Shown here: in pieces, positions 22,389-36,360 of the stretch
Layout of the letters: the number at the start of each line of letters is the position of its first letter
Numbering within the stretch: the first letter of the stretch is position 1
Assembly (NCBI GenBank): GCA_018398805.1
Contig: JAGFBZ010002558.1
Coordinates: forward strand, 32,410 to 96,409
From: Hirundichthys speculiger
Taxonomy: Eukaryota; Chordata; Actinopteri; Beloniformes; Exocoetidae
Reading direction: 5' to 3'
DNA length: 64,000 nucleotides
Translations under genes and position numbers: made by a program
The notes under the pieces: model-generated
Seen by the model: the letters and a program-made list of their open reading frames with translations, nothing else
Told to the model about the DNA's origin: nothing
Databases searched by the model: none

Positions 22389-25231
22389 AGCATCAGTATC
22401 AGGTGTCAGGCGTCAGGTATCAGGCGTCAGGTATCAGGCGTTAGGTATAGGTATCAGGCATCAGGTATCAGGTGTCAGATATCAGGTATCAGGTATTAGG
22501 TATCAGGCATCGGGCGTCAGGTATCGGGCGTCAGGTATCAGGCGTCAGGTATCAGGCGTCAGGTATCAGGCGTTAGGTATAGGTATCAGGCATCAGGTAT
22601 CAGGTATCAGGTGTCAGATATCAGGTATCAGGTATTAGGTATCAGGCATCGGGCGTCAGGTATCGGGCGTCAGGTATCAGGCGTCAGGTATCAGGCGTCA
22701 GGTATCAGGCGTTAGGTATAGGTATCAGGCATCAGGTATCAGGTGTCAGATATCAGGTATCAGGTATTAGGTATCAGGCATCGGGCGTCAGGTATCGGGC
22801 GTCAGGTATCAGGCGTCAGGTATCAGGCGTCAGGTATCAGGCGTTAGGTATAGGTATCAGGCATCAGGTATCAGGTGTCAGATATCAGGTATCAGGTATT
22901 AGGTATCAGGCATCGGGCGTCAGGTATCGGGCGTCAGGTATCAGGCGTCAGGTATCAGGCGTCAGGTATCGGGCGTCAGGTATCGGGCGTCAGGTATCAG
23001 GTGTCAGGTATCAGGCGTCAGGTATCAGGCGTCAGGTATCAGGCATCAGGCGTCAGGTATCAGGCGTCAGGTATCAGACGTCAGGTATCAGGTATTAAGT
23101 CAGATCAGGTATCAGGCGTCAGGTGTCAGGCGTCAGGTATCAGGCGTCAGGTATCAGACGTCAGGTATCAGACGTCAGGTATCAGGCGTCAGGTATCAGG
23201 TCAGGTATCAGGCAGGTCAGGTCAGGTATCAGGTCAGTGTATCAGGCGTCAGGTCATCAGGCAGGTCAGGTATCAGGCAGGCGTCAGGTATCAGGCGTCA
23301 GGTATCAGGTCAGGTCAGGTATCAGGTATCAGGCAGTCAGGCAGGCGTCAGGTATCAGGTCGTCAGGTATCAGGTATCAGGCGTCAGGCAGTCAGGTATC
23401 AGGTCAGGTATCAGGTAGGTCAGGCGTCAGGTATCAGGTATCAGTCAGGTCAGGTCAGGCGTCAGGTGGTCAGGCGTCAGGTCAGGTCAGGTCAGGCGTC
23501 AGGTAGGTCAGCGTCAGGTCAGGTCAGGTCAGGTCAGGTCAGGCGTCAGGTATCAGATCAGGTCAGGTATCAGGTATCAGGTATCAGGCGTCAGGTATCA
23601 GGCGTCAGATATCAAGTATCAGGTATTCAGGTATCAGGTCAGGTAGCGTCAGGTATCAGGTATCAGGTATCAGGCGTCAGTCAGGTAGGTATCAGGTCAG
23701 GTATCAGGTCAGGTCATCAGGCGTCAGGTATCAGGCGGGTATCAGGGTATCAGGCATCAGGTATCAGGCGTCAGGTATCAGGCGTAGGTATCAGGTGTCA
23801 GGTATCAGGCGTCAGGTCAGGTATCAGGTATCAGGTATCAGGTCAGGTATCAGGTATCAGGTCAGGTAGTCAGGTCAGGTCAGGTATCAGTCAGGTCAGG
23901 TCAGGTATCAGGTATCAGGTATCAGGCGGCAGTCAGGTATCAGGTATCAGGTCAGGTATCAGGCAGGTCAGGTATCAGGTATCAGGTCAGGTCAGGTCAG
24001 GTTCAGGTCGTCAGGTTCAGGTAGGTGGTCAGGTCAGGCAGGTATCAGGTCAGGTTATCAGGTCAGGTATCAGGCGTCAGGTATCAGGCGTCAGGTATCA
24101 GGTATCAGGCAGTCAGGTATCAGGTATATCAGGTATCAGGTATAGGTATCAGGCGTCAGGTATCAGGTATCAGGTCAGTATCAGGCGTCAGGTAGGTCAG
24201 GTCATCAGGTCAGGTATCAGGTCAGGTATCAGGTATCAGGTTCAGTCAGGTATATCAGGCGTCAGGTATCAGGTATGTCAGGTATCAGGCAGTCAGGTCA
24301 TCAGGTCAGGCGTCAGGTATCAGGTCGGTCAGGTATCAGGTCAGTATCAGGCGTCAGGTATCAGGTCAGGCAGTCAGGTATCAGGTATCAGGTATCAGGT
24401 AAGGTCAGGTATCAGGCGTCAGGTATCAGGCAGGTCAGGTATCAGGTCAGGTATCAGGTATCAGGCGTCAGATATCAGGTATCAGGTCAGGTATCAGGCG
24501 TCAGGTATCAGGCGTCAGGTATCAGGCGTCAGGTATCAGGCGTATCAGGTATCAGGTCAGGTATCAGGTATCAGGTAGTCAGGTATCAGGTAGGTCAGGT
24601 ATCAGGTATCAGGTATCAGGCGTCAGGTCAGGCGTCAGGTAGGTCAGGCTCAGGTCAGGTATCAGGTCAGGCGTCAGGGTCAGGTATCAGGCGTCAGGTG
24701 TCAGGTCAGGCAGTCAGGTGTCAGGTCAGGCGTCAGGTATCAGGTCAGGTATCAGGTATCAGGTGTCAGGTCAGGTGTCAGGTATCAGGTATTCAGGCGT
24801 CAGGCAGTCAGGTCAGGTATCAGGTTCAGTCAGGTCAGGTAGGTCAGGTTCAGTAGGTATCAGGTCAGGTATCAGGTATCAGGTATCAGGCGTCAGGTAT
24901 CAGGTATCAGGTCAGCGTCAGGCGTCAGGTATCAGGTGTCAGGTATCAGGCGTCAGGTATCAGGTATCAGTCAGGCGTAGGTATCAGGCGTCAGGTCAGG
25001 TCAGGTCAGGTATCAGGTATCAGGTCAGGTCATCAGTCAGGTATCAGGTCAGGTCAGGTATCAGGTCAGGTGGTCAGGTATCAGGTGTCAGGTATCAGGT
25101 GTCAGGTATCAGGTATCAGGTATCAGGTGTCAGGTATCAGGTGTCAGGTATCAGGTATCAGGTATCAGTGTCAGGTATCAGGTGTCAGGTATCAGGCGTC
25201 AGGTATCAGGTGTCAGGTATAGGTATCAGGT
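22389..25231. repeat. heptamer array CAGG(C/T)(A/G)T with higher-order units
   Basis: About 400 heptamers (CAGGTAT, CAGGCGT, CAGGTGT). From 22389 to about 22900 a higher-order unit marked by GCGTTAGGTATAGG recurs at spacings of 132, 139 and 132 bases. From about 23180 to 25080 the order breaks down and CAGGT pentamers (GGTCAGGTCAGG) appear. Frames are open by composition only. Confidence 0.95.
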
Positions 25232-25609
25232 GTCATCTTGATGATGTCATGATCATGTGGCCACTCAGACGTCAGTTCACGTGACTTTGCTCTGGTTTTT
25301 CCCGCCACGTGGGTCGGCTGATCTGGAAGCAGCAGTTTGAGGCGCCGCTCCAGACGCCGCCCAGACGGGCGTAGAGACGACCCTGATGCTCCGCCCCTGA
25401 TGCTCCGCCCCCTCCTGAAAGACGACACCTGTCTGATAATGAGCTTTATTCCAGTTTCAGTCCTTCATTTAGAGAATATTAACATCCTGCTCTTATCCCT
25501 CATTTTATTTGTAGCGTTTTTTTTTTTGTTGCTTTCTTAACTTTATCTTCATCTCCTTCTGTTTCATCTTTGTTGCCGTGGTGACAGTGAAGAAGGTGAT
25601 CTCATGGTT

Positions 25610-27101
<1,492 letters not shown>

Positions 27102-27458
27102 CTAGACTTCATATTTTATTGGAGTTTTATCTCTTTGTTGCTGAAGCAGTTCTGCTGTTAGAAACTGATCTTTTAATTTCTCCAGTTTCAGTCTAAAGGA
27201 CAAATTCAGACTAAAACAATCCAATAATGTTCAATAATGTTTGTAAAAAAAAAAAAAAATTACAAACTGTTGCATTTTGTAAAATAAAATGTACTTTGTT
27301 TATATTTCTTCTGGTTTTATTGTCCTCATTTACTAACTTACAGCTTTTATTTTGTTGAGTAGCTTTTAAAACCTCTTACACAGCTGCTTTAATCATCATT
27401 AATTATAATTAATTATAATTAATTATAGTAGCTGCTCTGAATCACTACAGCTCAACTT

Positions 27459-28608
27459 GTCCTCCGTCCTCTCTGTCCTCCATCCTCTGTCCTCCATCCT
27501 CTCTGTCCTCCATCCTCTGTCCTCCATCCTCTCTGTCCTCCATCCTCTCTGTCCTCCATCCTCTCTGTCCTCCGTCCTCTGTCCTCCATCCTCTGTCCTT
27601 CATCCTCTCTGTCCTCCATCCTCTGTCCTCCCTCCTCTCTGTCCTCCATCCTCTGTCCTCCATCCTCTGTCCTCCTCCTCCTCCTCCATCCTCTGTCCTT
27701 CATCCTCTCTGTCCTCGTCCTCTCTCCTCGTCCTCTGTCCTCCATCCTCTGTCCTTCATCCTCTCTGTCCTCCATCCTCTGTCCTCCCTCCTCTCTGTCC
27801 TCCATCCTCTGTCCTCCATCCTCTGTCCTCCATCCTCTCTGTCCTCCATCCTCTGTCCTTCATCCTCTCTGTCCTCCATCCTCTCTGTCCTTCATCCTCT
27901 CTGTCCTTCGTCCTCTCTGTCCTTCGTCCTCTCTGTCCTCCGTCCTCTCTGTCCTCCGTCCTCGTCCTCCGTCCTCCGTCCTCCTCTGTCCTCCTCTCTC
28001 TGTCCTCCATCCTCTGTCCTCCATCCTCTCTGTCCTCCATCCTCTCTGTCCTCCATCCTCTGTCCTTCATCCTCTCTGTCCTCCATCCTCTCTGTCCTTC
28101 ATCCTCTCTGTCCTTCGTCCTCTCTGTCCTCCGTCCTCTCTGTCCTCTCTGTCCTCCATCTGTCCTCCATCCTCTCTGTCCTCCATCCTCTGTCCTCTTC
28201 ATCCTCATCCTGTCTCCATCTCTGTCCTCCATCCTCTGTCCCCTATCCTCTCTGTCCTCCATCCTCTGTCCTTCATCCTCTCTGTCCTCCATCCTCTCTG
28301 TCCTCCATCCTCTGTCCCCTATCCTCTCTGTCCTCCATCCTCTGTCCTATCCTCTCTGTCCTCCATGCTCTGTCCTCTATCCTCTCTGTCCTCCATGCTC
28401 TCTCCTCCATCCTCTCTGTCCTCCATCCTCTCTGTCCTCCATCCTCTGTCCTCCATCCTCTCTGTCCTCCATCCTGTCTGTCCTCCATCCTCTCTGTCCT
28501 CCATCCTCTCTGTCCTCCATCCTGTCTGTCCTCCGTCCTCTCTGTCCTCCATCCTCTCTGTCCTCCACTGTCCTCCATCCTCTGTCCTCCGTCCTCTCTG
28601 TCCTCCGA
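27459..28608. repeat. minisatellite, 15/17-bp unit CTCTGTCCTCCATC, pyrimidine strand
   Basis: About 70 units, almost pure C/T on the plus strand with G only in CTGTCC. Confidence 0.95.
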
Positions 28609-28635
28609 CCTTTTCTTTCTTTATCCAGCTGGATA

Positions 28636-28714
28636 ATGTCCACCTGTTGTCCCCCTGTTGTCCACCTGTTGTCCACCTGCTGTCCACCTGTTGTCCACCT
28701 GCTGTCCACCTCTT
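28636..28714. repeat. 11-bp repeat TGTTGTCCACC
   Basis: Seven units next to the previous array. Confidence 0.9.
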
Positions 28715-28729
28715 CATCTGTGTGTGAGA

Positions 28730-29500
28730 AGACTTGAAAACTGCTCAGAAACCATCCTGCCGGATGCGTGTTCTGCTGCAAACATGAAACTGCATGTGTG
28801 CGTGTGCATGTGTGTGTATGTGTTTGAGGACGTTTCCCTGCAGAAATAGAAAAGTCCACTTCATGCTGAGGTCAACCAAGAACCAAGAACCGAGCCGTGA
28901 GCAGCTCTGAGCAGAAATCTGGACCAAACCAGAGCTTTTTTCCCGCTTATGTACCCAGCTGAATTACATACATGTTGCTATGGCAACAGCTATGGAGACT
29001 GTGTTCAAGATAGCACAGGTTTTTTTTTTTTCCAGCACTAACCGTTATTTTTAGATGTAGTTTTAAATTTTATTTTCTTAGTTTATTTCTGCATCAATTG
29101 ATTTTCTTCAGATTTTTTTTTTGGACGCATGTTTTTCTGTCTTTAATCACGTTGTGACACAAGCTTTGATTTACTGCAGAGATGACATCATAAAGACGTC
29201 ATGAAGACGTCATGAAGACGTCATGAAGTCCAACACTAATCACAACTTTATCAGTTTCTGCTGCCTGGAGAAGATTCACTCTGAACCAAGAAACCAAGAT
29301 CTGTGATTGCAGAGCAGATCAGAGATCATTTCAACAAAATCCAACACACAGAGGATAAGACACAGTCACCAAGATGAGAGGAGCTGTTCCTCTTTGGAAA
29401 ATGTTCTAAGGAGTATTTTCCTCAGTTCAGATCAAAGTCGAGGAGCGTAATGGATGAATGAATGTAACAACCTGTTGGAGGGAATCACAACTCTGAGACA
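28730..29500. other. intergenic sequence, no gene seen
   Basis: Only a four-unit GACGTCATGAA repeat (29190-29228) and short T runs. Confidence 0.5.
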
Positions 29501-29535
29501 TGAAGCAAGCAGGTAAACGTGAGCCAGTGGTCCAG

Positions 29536-29632
29536 ACACCTGGAGATGCCTGGAGACGTCTGGAGACACCTGGAGACACCTGGAGACGTCTGGAGACACC
29601 TGAAGACACCTGGAGACGTCTGGAGACAGCCG
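29536..29632. repeat. 9-bp-based repeat ACACCTGGAGACGTCTGG
   Basis: About ten alternating CTGGAGACR half units. Confidence 0.85.
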
Positions 29633-29721
29633 GTTAGTTTTGTGCGTCAGGTGCAGCCGGCTGAACATCTCAGATCACAGTGACACACATTTAACTGGTT
29701 CATCCGTGTAGCTGCAGTTAT

Positions 29722-29735
29722 AGATATATATATAT

Positions 29736-29799
<64 letters not shown>

Positions 29800-29805
29800 A
29801 TATAA
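29722..29805. repeat. (TA)n microsatellite
   Basis: About 40 TA dinucleotides with three single-base breaks. Confidence 0.95.
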
Positions 29806-30439
29806 GCTTTGTTCTGTCAGAAGCCTCTGAGTTCCTGGAGACGCATCGACCATCAGAGACTCCTCTACCCAGAATGCAAGCTGTCAGTTTATTGCTTAAT
29901 TATGGGCGGGTTTTACATGTTATTGCAAACACCTCAAAGTGCTTTACAGGCAGCAAGGTGAAAATAAATAAATAAATTAATAAATAAAAACAGCAGAAGA
30001 ATCCAAATCAGCATTTAAAATCAACCATGTTCACTGACTGGTTCTGTCTGGTTCAAACTGGTTTGGCTGGTATTCTCTGTTATTATTATCAATAGTAATT
30101 TGTATTTGGTAATCAGTTATTTGGTCATAAACCAAACATACAGTGACAGATAAAATAATAAATAACAAATGATTCATTTTGTTTACTTCAACTCCCGTCT
30201 TCACTTAGAACTGAACCAATGTGGGATTATAAACCCAGAAACGTTTAATTAAAGCTGTGCAGGGGAACTAGAGCTCTGACGTCACAGAGATAGTTAATTA
30301 TTCTGGATTTCTGCAGATTCTGGACACAAGAAAATATCAGGAGAGAAAATCAGGAGAGAAAATCAGGAGAAAATCAGGAGAAAATCAGGAACATCTGAAA
30401 AGGCTCCTGTGAATCTGAGATCAACTCATCTGACAGCAG

Positions 30440-30790
30440 AAAACCAGCAGCTGGTTTCGCGCATGGTCAGTGTCACCCCCGTCCTCCCCTCCACCCCCCC
30501 CCCTCCCCTCTATCCCCCCTCTCTCCCTCCCTCTCTCGCCGCTCAGCATCCAGCAGCATCCGTCTCTCCGGATGTCCGAACCGCCTGATTCCCGCCGGGT
30601 CGCGGCACCAGAACCAGGTAAGACCCGGTCCGTCGTCCCGGTCGCCTTCCCGCGGCTCTCCGGTCCCTCGTCGGTTCCCTCCGCTGACGGTCGACGCTTT
30701 TCGGTGGGGGGGTTATTGAAATGCAGCGCGGGGTGGATGCCCCCCCCCCCCCCGGTGTTTCCCTCCAGAGCAGCGCCGTGAACGCGGTCG
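30440..30790 (+). promoter_or_regulatory. CpG-rich segment, candidate tmem74b promoter
   Basis: The GC content and CpG frequency rise sharply here compared with the AT-rich sequence on both sides. No TATA box is evident. The segment includes the possible first exon ending at the CCAG/GTAAGA donor at 30618. It lies 2.6 kb upstream of the first coding exon of tmem74b. The assignment to that gene is inference from order and strand. Confidence 0.45.
30571..30617 (+). other. candidate 5' exon with short upstream ORF
   Basis: An ATG at 30571 opens SEPPDSRRVAAPEP and reaches a strong donor, CAG/GTAAGA, at 30618. Splicing to the AG at 33152-33153 (CATCTAG, exon starting TGAGGACGG) would read VRTEVW and stop, upstream of the tmem74b ATG at 33187. 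So this would be a 5' UTR exon bearing a short upstream ORF, not the protein start. Transcript data would settle it. Confidence 0.35.
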
Positions 30791-31058
30791 TCCGTTAAAC
30801 GTGACTCTCCTCCTCTTTTCCTCCTCTCACCTGCGGGATGGCGGGATAAAGAAGCGCGTGTCAGTCAGCCTAGTGTTTATCTCTCTCACACACGCGCACA
30901 CGCACACACCGTGTCGGGTCCAGGTTTGATCCGTTTGGTGCATCACAAGGTCACGGTAGCACCACGGAGGTGATGAAGGTTTGCCTCCCAGGTGCCCCCC
31001 CCCCCACCCTCCCGGTGCCCGGTGGACAGATAGACTGGAACTGTGTCAGCGGGTCGCT

Positions 31059-31268
31059 TTAACCCCCCCGCTCCCAGTTTAACCCCCCCGCTCCCAGTTT
31101 AAACCCCCCCCTCCCAGACGCCGGAGACGCAGAAATGTGTGCTGATCTTCAGAGGATGAGAAAAAAAAGATTGAGACGAGAGTTTGCAGGTGGAATCACA
31201 CCTGAGGCTGCTGCAGGTGGAATCACACCTGAGGCTGCTGCAGGTGGAATCACACCTGAGGCTGCAGG
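31059..31268. repeat. two short tandem repeats (20-bp x3; 27-bp x3)
   Basis: TTTAACCCCCCCGCTCCCAG repeats at 31059-31117, and a 27-bp unit with GGTGGAATCACACCTGAGGC at 31187-31268. They lie in the presumed tmem74b 5' intron. Confidence 0.85.
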
Positions 31269-31805
31269 TGCGGTCAGGTGACCCATGCGGCCTGTCATGT
31301 AGATTACAGCTTTAAAATCATATCTTCTGACTAAAATTCACTAAATTCACCAGAATAGTGTTTCAGCTTCTTTTACCGTTTAGTTTTGAATCGTTCCTCC
31401 CTCTGCACGTGCAGCGTGATGACGTCTCCTCTCTGCGTCCTGAGCATCTGTTCAGAAACTGATGACACGTTTCTCAGGACTGATTTTAAGACAGTCTGAT
31501 TTCTGATGTCACGCTTCTCAACAGGAAGTGATGACGTCAGCGGTGAAGAGAGGAAGCAGGAGACACCTGTGATGACTGCGTGACTCAAAGTTCCAGGTGG
31601 ATGGAAACAACAACTGCAACATAACTGCGCAATTTCTGACAAAGTAAGACGTCATTACATCTCAGAAGAAAGGCTGGTTTATAAGGATGAAATAAGAGCA
31701 GCTTGAAAGCTGGTTGACATTAAAAACACAGTTTAATTATAATCGTAATTAGTTCAGTTTTTCTTTGAAATTAGACACCTTCACATGTGAAAGTATTTGT
31801 TAAAA

Positions 31806-32080
31806 GTAGGGCTGGGCAAGTTAACTTGTTATTATCGCGTTAACTAATTAATTTATTAACACCGACATTCATTTTATCGCGCGTTAACGCATGTTGTTCA
31901 CATGCTTTTATTTTGAAAAGTCTGTTACTGGCTGCTGCGGAACCGGAAAAGAATTGGCAGGTAAACATGCGGAAAAGCTAAAACAGACATGGAGAACGGT
32001 AAAAATCTGTGAACTTTACAGTTCAGGTAGCAACTCAGGTAGAAATATTAACAATTCTGTCTGAAAAAAAAATTTTCAAA
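31806..32080. mobile_element. hAT-like MITE end, truncated
   Basis: TAGGGCTGGGCAAGTTAAC followed by GCGTTAAC palindromes is a typical fish hAT-type MITE start. No matching inverted end was found. Confidence 0.45.
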
Positions 32081-32224
32081 CCCTTTGTTCAAAACGTTTG
32101 TGGTCATTCCTCCATGTTCCATCAGATCTGCTCCATGTGTTCACTGTCCGCTGTTCTCTAGCTGGTTACTGCAGTGCGGCTCCATCTAGTGGCTCAGATG
32201 TGTAATGACAACAGAAAGTCCAGT

Positions 32225-32450
32225 CCTCCATTATAAAACTAATTCAGTTCTGTGGCCCGTTTTTTAATTTCAGATTTTTGATCCAAGTCTAAAATTGTAA
32301 TATAAAAAAAAACAAAACATTTTTTTCATGTTTTTTTTTTTGTTAGATTAAGAAATGAAAAACGTAGTAAAATGTCACTTTTTAATTTTTTTGTATTCTT
32401 GATTGACAAGTGAAAATAGAAATATTGATTAATACACGGATTGGTAAAGT
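32225..32450. mobile_element. single arm of the fold-back element family of 52-54 kb
   Basis: CTGTGGCCCGTTTTTTAATT, GATCCAAGTCTAAAATTG and TTGATTGACAAGTGAAAAT match the arms at 51977-52262 and 53763-54037, with many changes. Confidence 0.6.
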
Positions 32451-33186
32451 TACTGAACTTTAACGTGGACATTTTCATTTTAAAGTTCTCCCAGACGGAG
32501 GATTCAACAGAAACAAGGTTATTTGTAACAACTGACTAGTTGAACACAATCATTTCTTGTTTAGATACCTGTCTGGACGTGGCTCAGTGGTTCATGGATA
32601 TCAGTCCACTGACGGCTCCCTGATTTCCTCCAGTCAAAGATTTTCATTGGCTGAAGTTCAGCAGAGCAATGCACCCTGGGAAAATCGTTGCAGTACTCAG
32701 CTCCACTCAGCACGGCTCATTTATCATTTATGATCATAATTATAACTGATTAATCTTTACGTAAGGAGCATTTTAATGTTCTCATGATTTACAAAATTTA
32801 ATTAGCTGTTTATTTGTGTGATTTATTCGATGCAATGCATATTTTATGACCATGTATTGATTTAAAAATGGACTCATTCTTGCCGTTGAGCGAATGTTCA
32901 GGAGTGGGCGTGTCCAGCTGGTGGTTCAAGAGCCCAAGATTTAATTTAAGCACCGTGATTATAGTCTTGTGACAAACAGATCATATTAATAAATGAATGC
33001 ACTGCTCTGCTGCAGCTAAAACGATTAAATAAAACACTGAGATTCAGAAATATAAGTCTACATTTCAACCAGCTCACTGTTGACCACAGATTCATCATTT
33101 TAATGAGTCATTAATAATATATTTAATAGTATTTACTGTGGTTCCTTCATCTAGTGAGGACGGAGGTCTGGTGAAGACATGAGCTG

Positions 33187-33411
33187 ATGGAGTCGTCTCT
33201 GAACGCCGTGGAGCTCCAGGAGCTGCGAGGAGGCCGCAGGGACCGACCTCTGACCTCAGCGCCCCGTGGCCCCGCCCCCCGTGGCCCCGCCGCCCGGGGC
33301 TTCGAGAACGCCTCCTACCAGCAGGACGAGGAGCAGCTCCACCAGCAGGGGGGCCAGCGGGGGCCGGCCGGGGCCCCCTGTCCACCCTCGACGTCAGGCA
33401 GCAGGAAGGTG
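33187..33411 (+). CDS. tmem74b: tmem74b first coding exon (cytosolic N-terminal part)
   Basis: TMEM74-family proteins are two-pass membrane proteins; TMEM74 itself is linked to autophagy and lysosomal/autophagosomal membranes, and TMEM74B is little studied. The exon starts MESSLNAVELQELRGG, contains GFENASYQQDEEQ, and ends SGSRK at the donor AAG/GTGAGT (33412), phase 0. Human TMEM74B has a comparable start (an LELKTLSN-like stretch) and a GVENA-type motif, remembered rather than searched. The sequence is proline/glycine-rich and poorly conserved, so assignment rests on both the motifs and the downstream exon on the same strand. Confidence 0.7.
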
Positions 33412-33448
33412 AGTGACGTCACCTGTCTCACCTGAGATGATCCCTGAC

Positions 33449-34066
33449 AGGTCGGATTTTTCACTGAGGGTCAGACTGACAGCATGAATGTAACAAAATG
33501 CAATGTATATCAAAATAAATCAAACAGTTTCTGTATTTATTATGTATTAAAGTTTCAAATATTTAACTCATTATTATATTAAACTCAGTATTTGTGGTTG
33601 TAAACCTGCTGGTAACGGACTGTAAACATCAGAGTATCCGTTACCATGGTTTCAGAGATGGAAGCGGTTCTTTGTTTTTCTTGTGGGCTAAATTTAGCAT
33701 ACTTAGCTCCGTGTTTGTTGTCAAAATGCCGACGTAGATTAAACTGTTTCACGACTGACTCACCTTTTTTCACCTTGAGGTACAAACTTGTATTTGTTTT
33801 CCCGTCGTTCATGAAACTGCCAACCTTGTGCATCAATTTCTCTTTTCTTGGACATGTTGGGGTTATACTGTTATGGTTGTGGGTGGCGACCAAGTGCATT
33901 GTGGGAGATGTAGTTTATTGTCAATATGCGCCTTAGAGCGGTGTAAGTCTTTTAAGTCTTAAAATATTGGTTTAAAATTTAAGCCAATAATGCACAAGCT
34001 CCCGAGGGCCACATAAAATGACGTGGCGGGCCACATTTGGGCCGCGGGCCTCGTGTTTGACACATG
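33449..34066 (-). mobile_element. hAT-like element relic, copy B
   Basis: Reverse orientation: its CATGTGTCAAACACG end is at 34066 and the other end is near 33449. The minus strand 33899-33585 encodes [20 protein letters not shown] and [12 protein letters not shown], a BED-finger-like N-terminus of a hAT transposase (GTF2IRD2/ZBED-type). The catalytic part is absent. Confidence 0.65.
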
Positions 34067-34168
34067 ATTTAACTCTTCTAACTGAGGAAGCCACTGATTC
34101 TCAACGCCTACCTCTTTGACTGATGGCCTTATTCTCCTTATTCTCAGCTGACCTGCAGGCTGTACATC

Positions 34169-34832
34169 ACATGTGTCAAACACGAGGCCCGCGGCCCAAA
34201 TGTGGCCCGTCACCTCATTTTATGTGGCCCTCGGGAGCTTGTGCATTATTGGCTTAAATTTTAAGCCAATATTTTAAAACTTAAAATAAGCTCACGCCGC
34301 TTTAAAGTGCACATTGACAATAAACTACATCTCCCATCATGCATTTCATCGTTACCCAGAACTATAACGCCAGCTTATGAGCAAGACGATTTTTCATAAC
34401 TGATGGACTTAAGAAAAACCTTTTACTAACTAACCCCAACATGTCAAAGAAAAGAAAAATAAACAAAAGTATAACTTTTGTTTAATGTGTGTCAGTCATG
34501 AAAAAGTTTAATCTACGTTGGCACTTTGACAGCAAACACGGAGCTAAGTATGCTAAATTTAGCCCACAAGAAAAACAAAGAACCGCTTCCACTTCTAAGA
34601 CCAAGGTAATGGATACTCTAGATACAACCACAAACCCTGAGTTTAATATAATAATGACTTAAATATTTGGAACTTAAATACATAATAGATACAGAAACTA
34701 TTATTTAACATTTATAATAAAGTGTAGTTTAATTTATTTTGATTTTTATTGTATTTTGTTACATTCATGCTGTCAGTCTGGCCCTTCAACCAGGATGCTG
34801 ATGAGGCCCTCAGTGAAGGTGAGTCTGACACC
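34169..34832 (+). mobile_element. hAT-like element relic, copy C
   Basis: Forward copy, about 100 bases from copy B and inverted to it. It starts ACATGTGTCAAACACGAGG and ends GTGAGTCTGACACC. It contains MSKKRKINKS and a broken [16 protein letters not shown] frame. Confidence 0.65.
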
Positions 34833-34861
34833 TGCAGATATTACTGGACCGGTCCAAGCCG

Positions 34862-36360
34862 ACCCTCACCTGGAAGGGTCCTGGAAGGGTCCTGGAGGGG
34901 TCCTGGAGGGGTCCTGGAGGGGTCCTAGAAGGGTCCCGGAAGGGTCCCGGAAGGGTTCTGGAGGGGTCCTAGAAGGGTCCTGGAAGGGTCCTGGAAGGGT
35001 CCTGGAGGGGTCCTGGAAAGGTCCTGGAGGGGTCCTAGAAGGGTCCCGGAAGGGTCCTGGAGGGGTCCTAGAAGGGTCCCGGAAGGGTCCTGGAAGGGTC
35101 CTGGAGGGGTCCTGGAATGGTCCCGGAAGGGTTCTGGAGGGGTCCTAGAAGGGTCCTGGAGGGGTCCTAGAAGGGTCCCGGAAGGGTCCTGGAGGGGTCC
35201 TAGAAGGGTCCTGGAAGGGTCCTGGAAGGGTCCCGGAAGGTCCTGGAAGGGTCCTGAATGGGTCCTGGAGGGTCCTGGGGTCCTGGAGGGTCCTAAGGGT
35301 CCTGGAAGGGTCCTGGAGGGGTCCTGGAATGGTCCCGGAAGGGTCTGGAGGGGTCCTAGAAGGGTCCTGGAAGGGTCCTGGAGGGGTTCTAGAAGGGTCC
35401 CGGAAGGGTCCTGGAACGGTCCCGGAAGGGGAGGGGTCCTGGAATGGTCCCGGAAGGGTCCTGGAGGGGTCCTAGAAGGGTCCTGGAGGGGTCCTAGAAG
35501 GGTCCTGGAAGGGTCCTGGAACGGTCCCGGAAGGGTCCTGGAGGGGTCCTAGAAGGGTCCTGGAAGGGTCCTGGAAGGGTCCTGGAGGGGTCCTAGAAGG
35601 GTCCTGGAGGGGTCCTAGAAGGGTCCCGGAAGGGTCCTGGAACGGTCCCGGAAGGGTCCCGGAGGGGTCCTGGAAGGGTCCTGGAAGGGTCCTGGAAGGG
35701 TCCTGGAGGGTTCCTGGAGGGTTCCTGAGGGTGGAGGTCCTGGAGGGGGTCCTGAGAGAGGGTCCTGGAGGGGTCCTGGAAGGGTCCTGGAAGGGTCCCG
35801 AAGGGTCCTGGAAGGGTCCTGGAGGGGTCCTGGAGGGTTCCTGAGAGGGTCGGAGGGTCCCGGAAGGGTCCTGAGGGGTCTGGAGGGTCGGAGGGTCCTG
35901 GAAGGGTCCTGGAGGGGTCCCCGGAGGGGTCTGGAAGGGTCCTGGAGGGGTCCTGGAAGGGTCCTGGAGGGGTCCTGGAGGGGTCCTGGAAAGGGTCCTG
36001 GTAGAATCCTGGAAGGGTCCTGGAAGGGTCCCGGAGGGTCCTGGAATGGTCCCGGAAGGGTCCCTGGAGGGTCCTAGAAGGGTCCTGGAGGGTCCTGGAG
36101 TCGTCCTCGAGTCAGGAGCGGAGGGGTCAAAGCGAGTCGGAGTGGGGTCAAGGTCCTGAGGTCCTGGAGTCCTGGAGGTCCTGAGGGTCCCTGGATGGGT
36201 CAAGGGTCGGAGCCCGGAGGGCCTGGAAGGGTCCTGAGGGTCCTGGAGCGAGGGGTCAGTCCTGTGAGGGTCGTCCTGGAGGGGGTCCTGGAGAGAGGGG
36301 GTCCTGGAGTCGGAAAGGTCCTGATCCTGGAAGGTCGAGTCAGTCATATCGAGTCCTGGA
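34862..36360. repeat. minisatellite, 11-bp unit AAGGGTCCTGG / AGGGGTCCTGG
   Basis: About 130 units in the tmem74b intron. Order is good to about 35690, then indels rise; GAGTC strings appear from about 36090. Confidence 0.95.

Noticed and set aside
22875..24578. 567-codon frame of VSGIRYQ-type repeats
   Set aside because: A heptamer array without stop-forming words; no other support.
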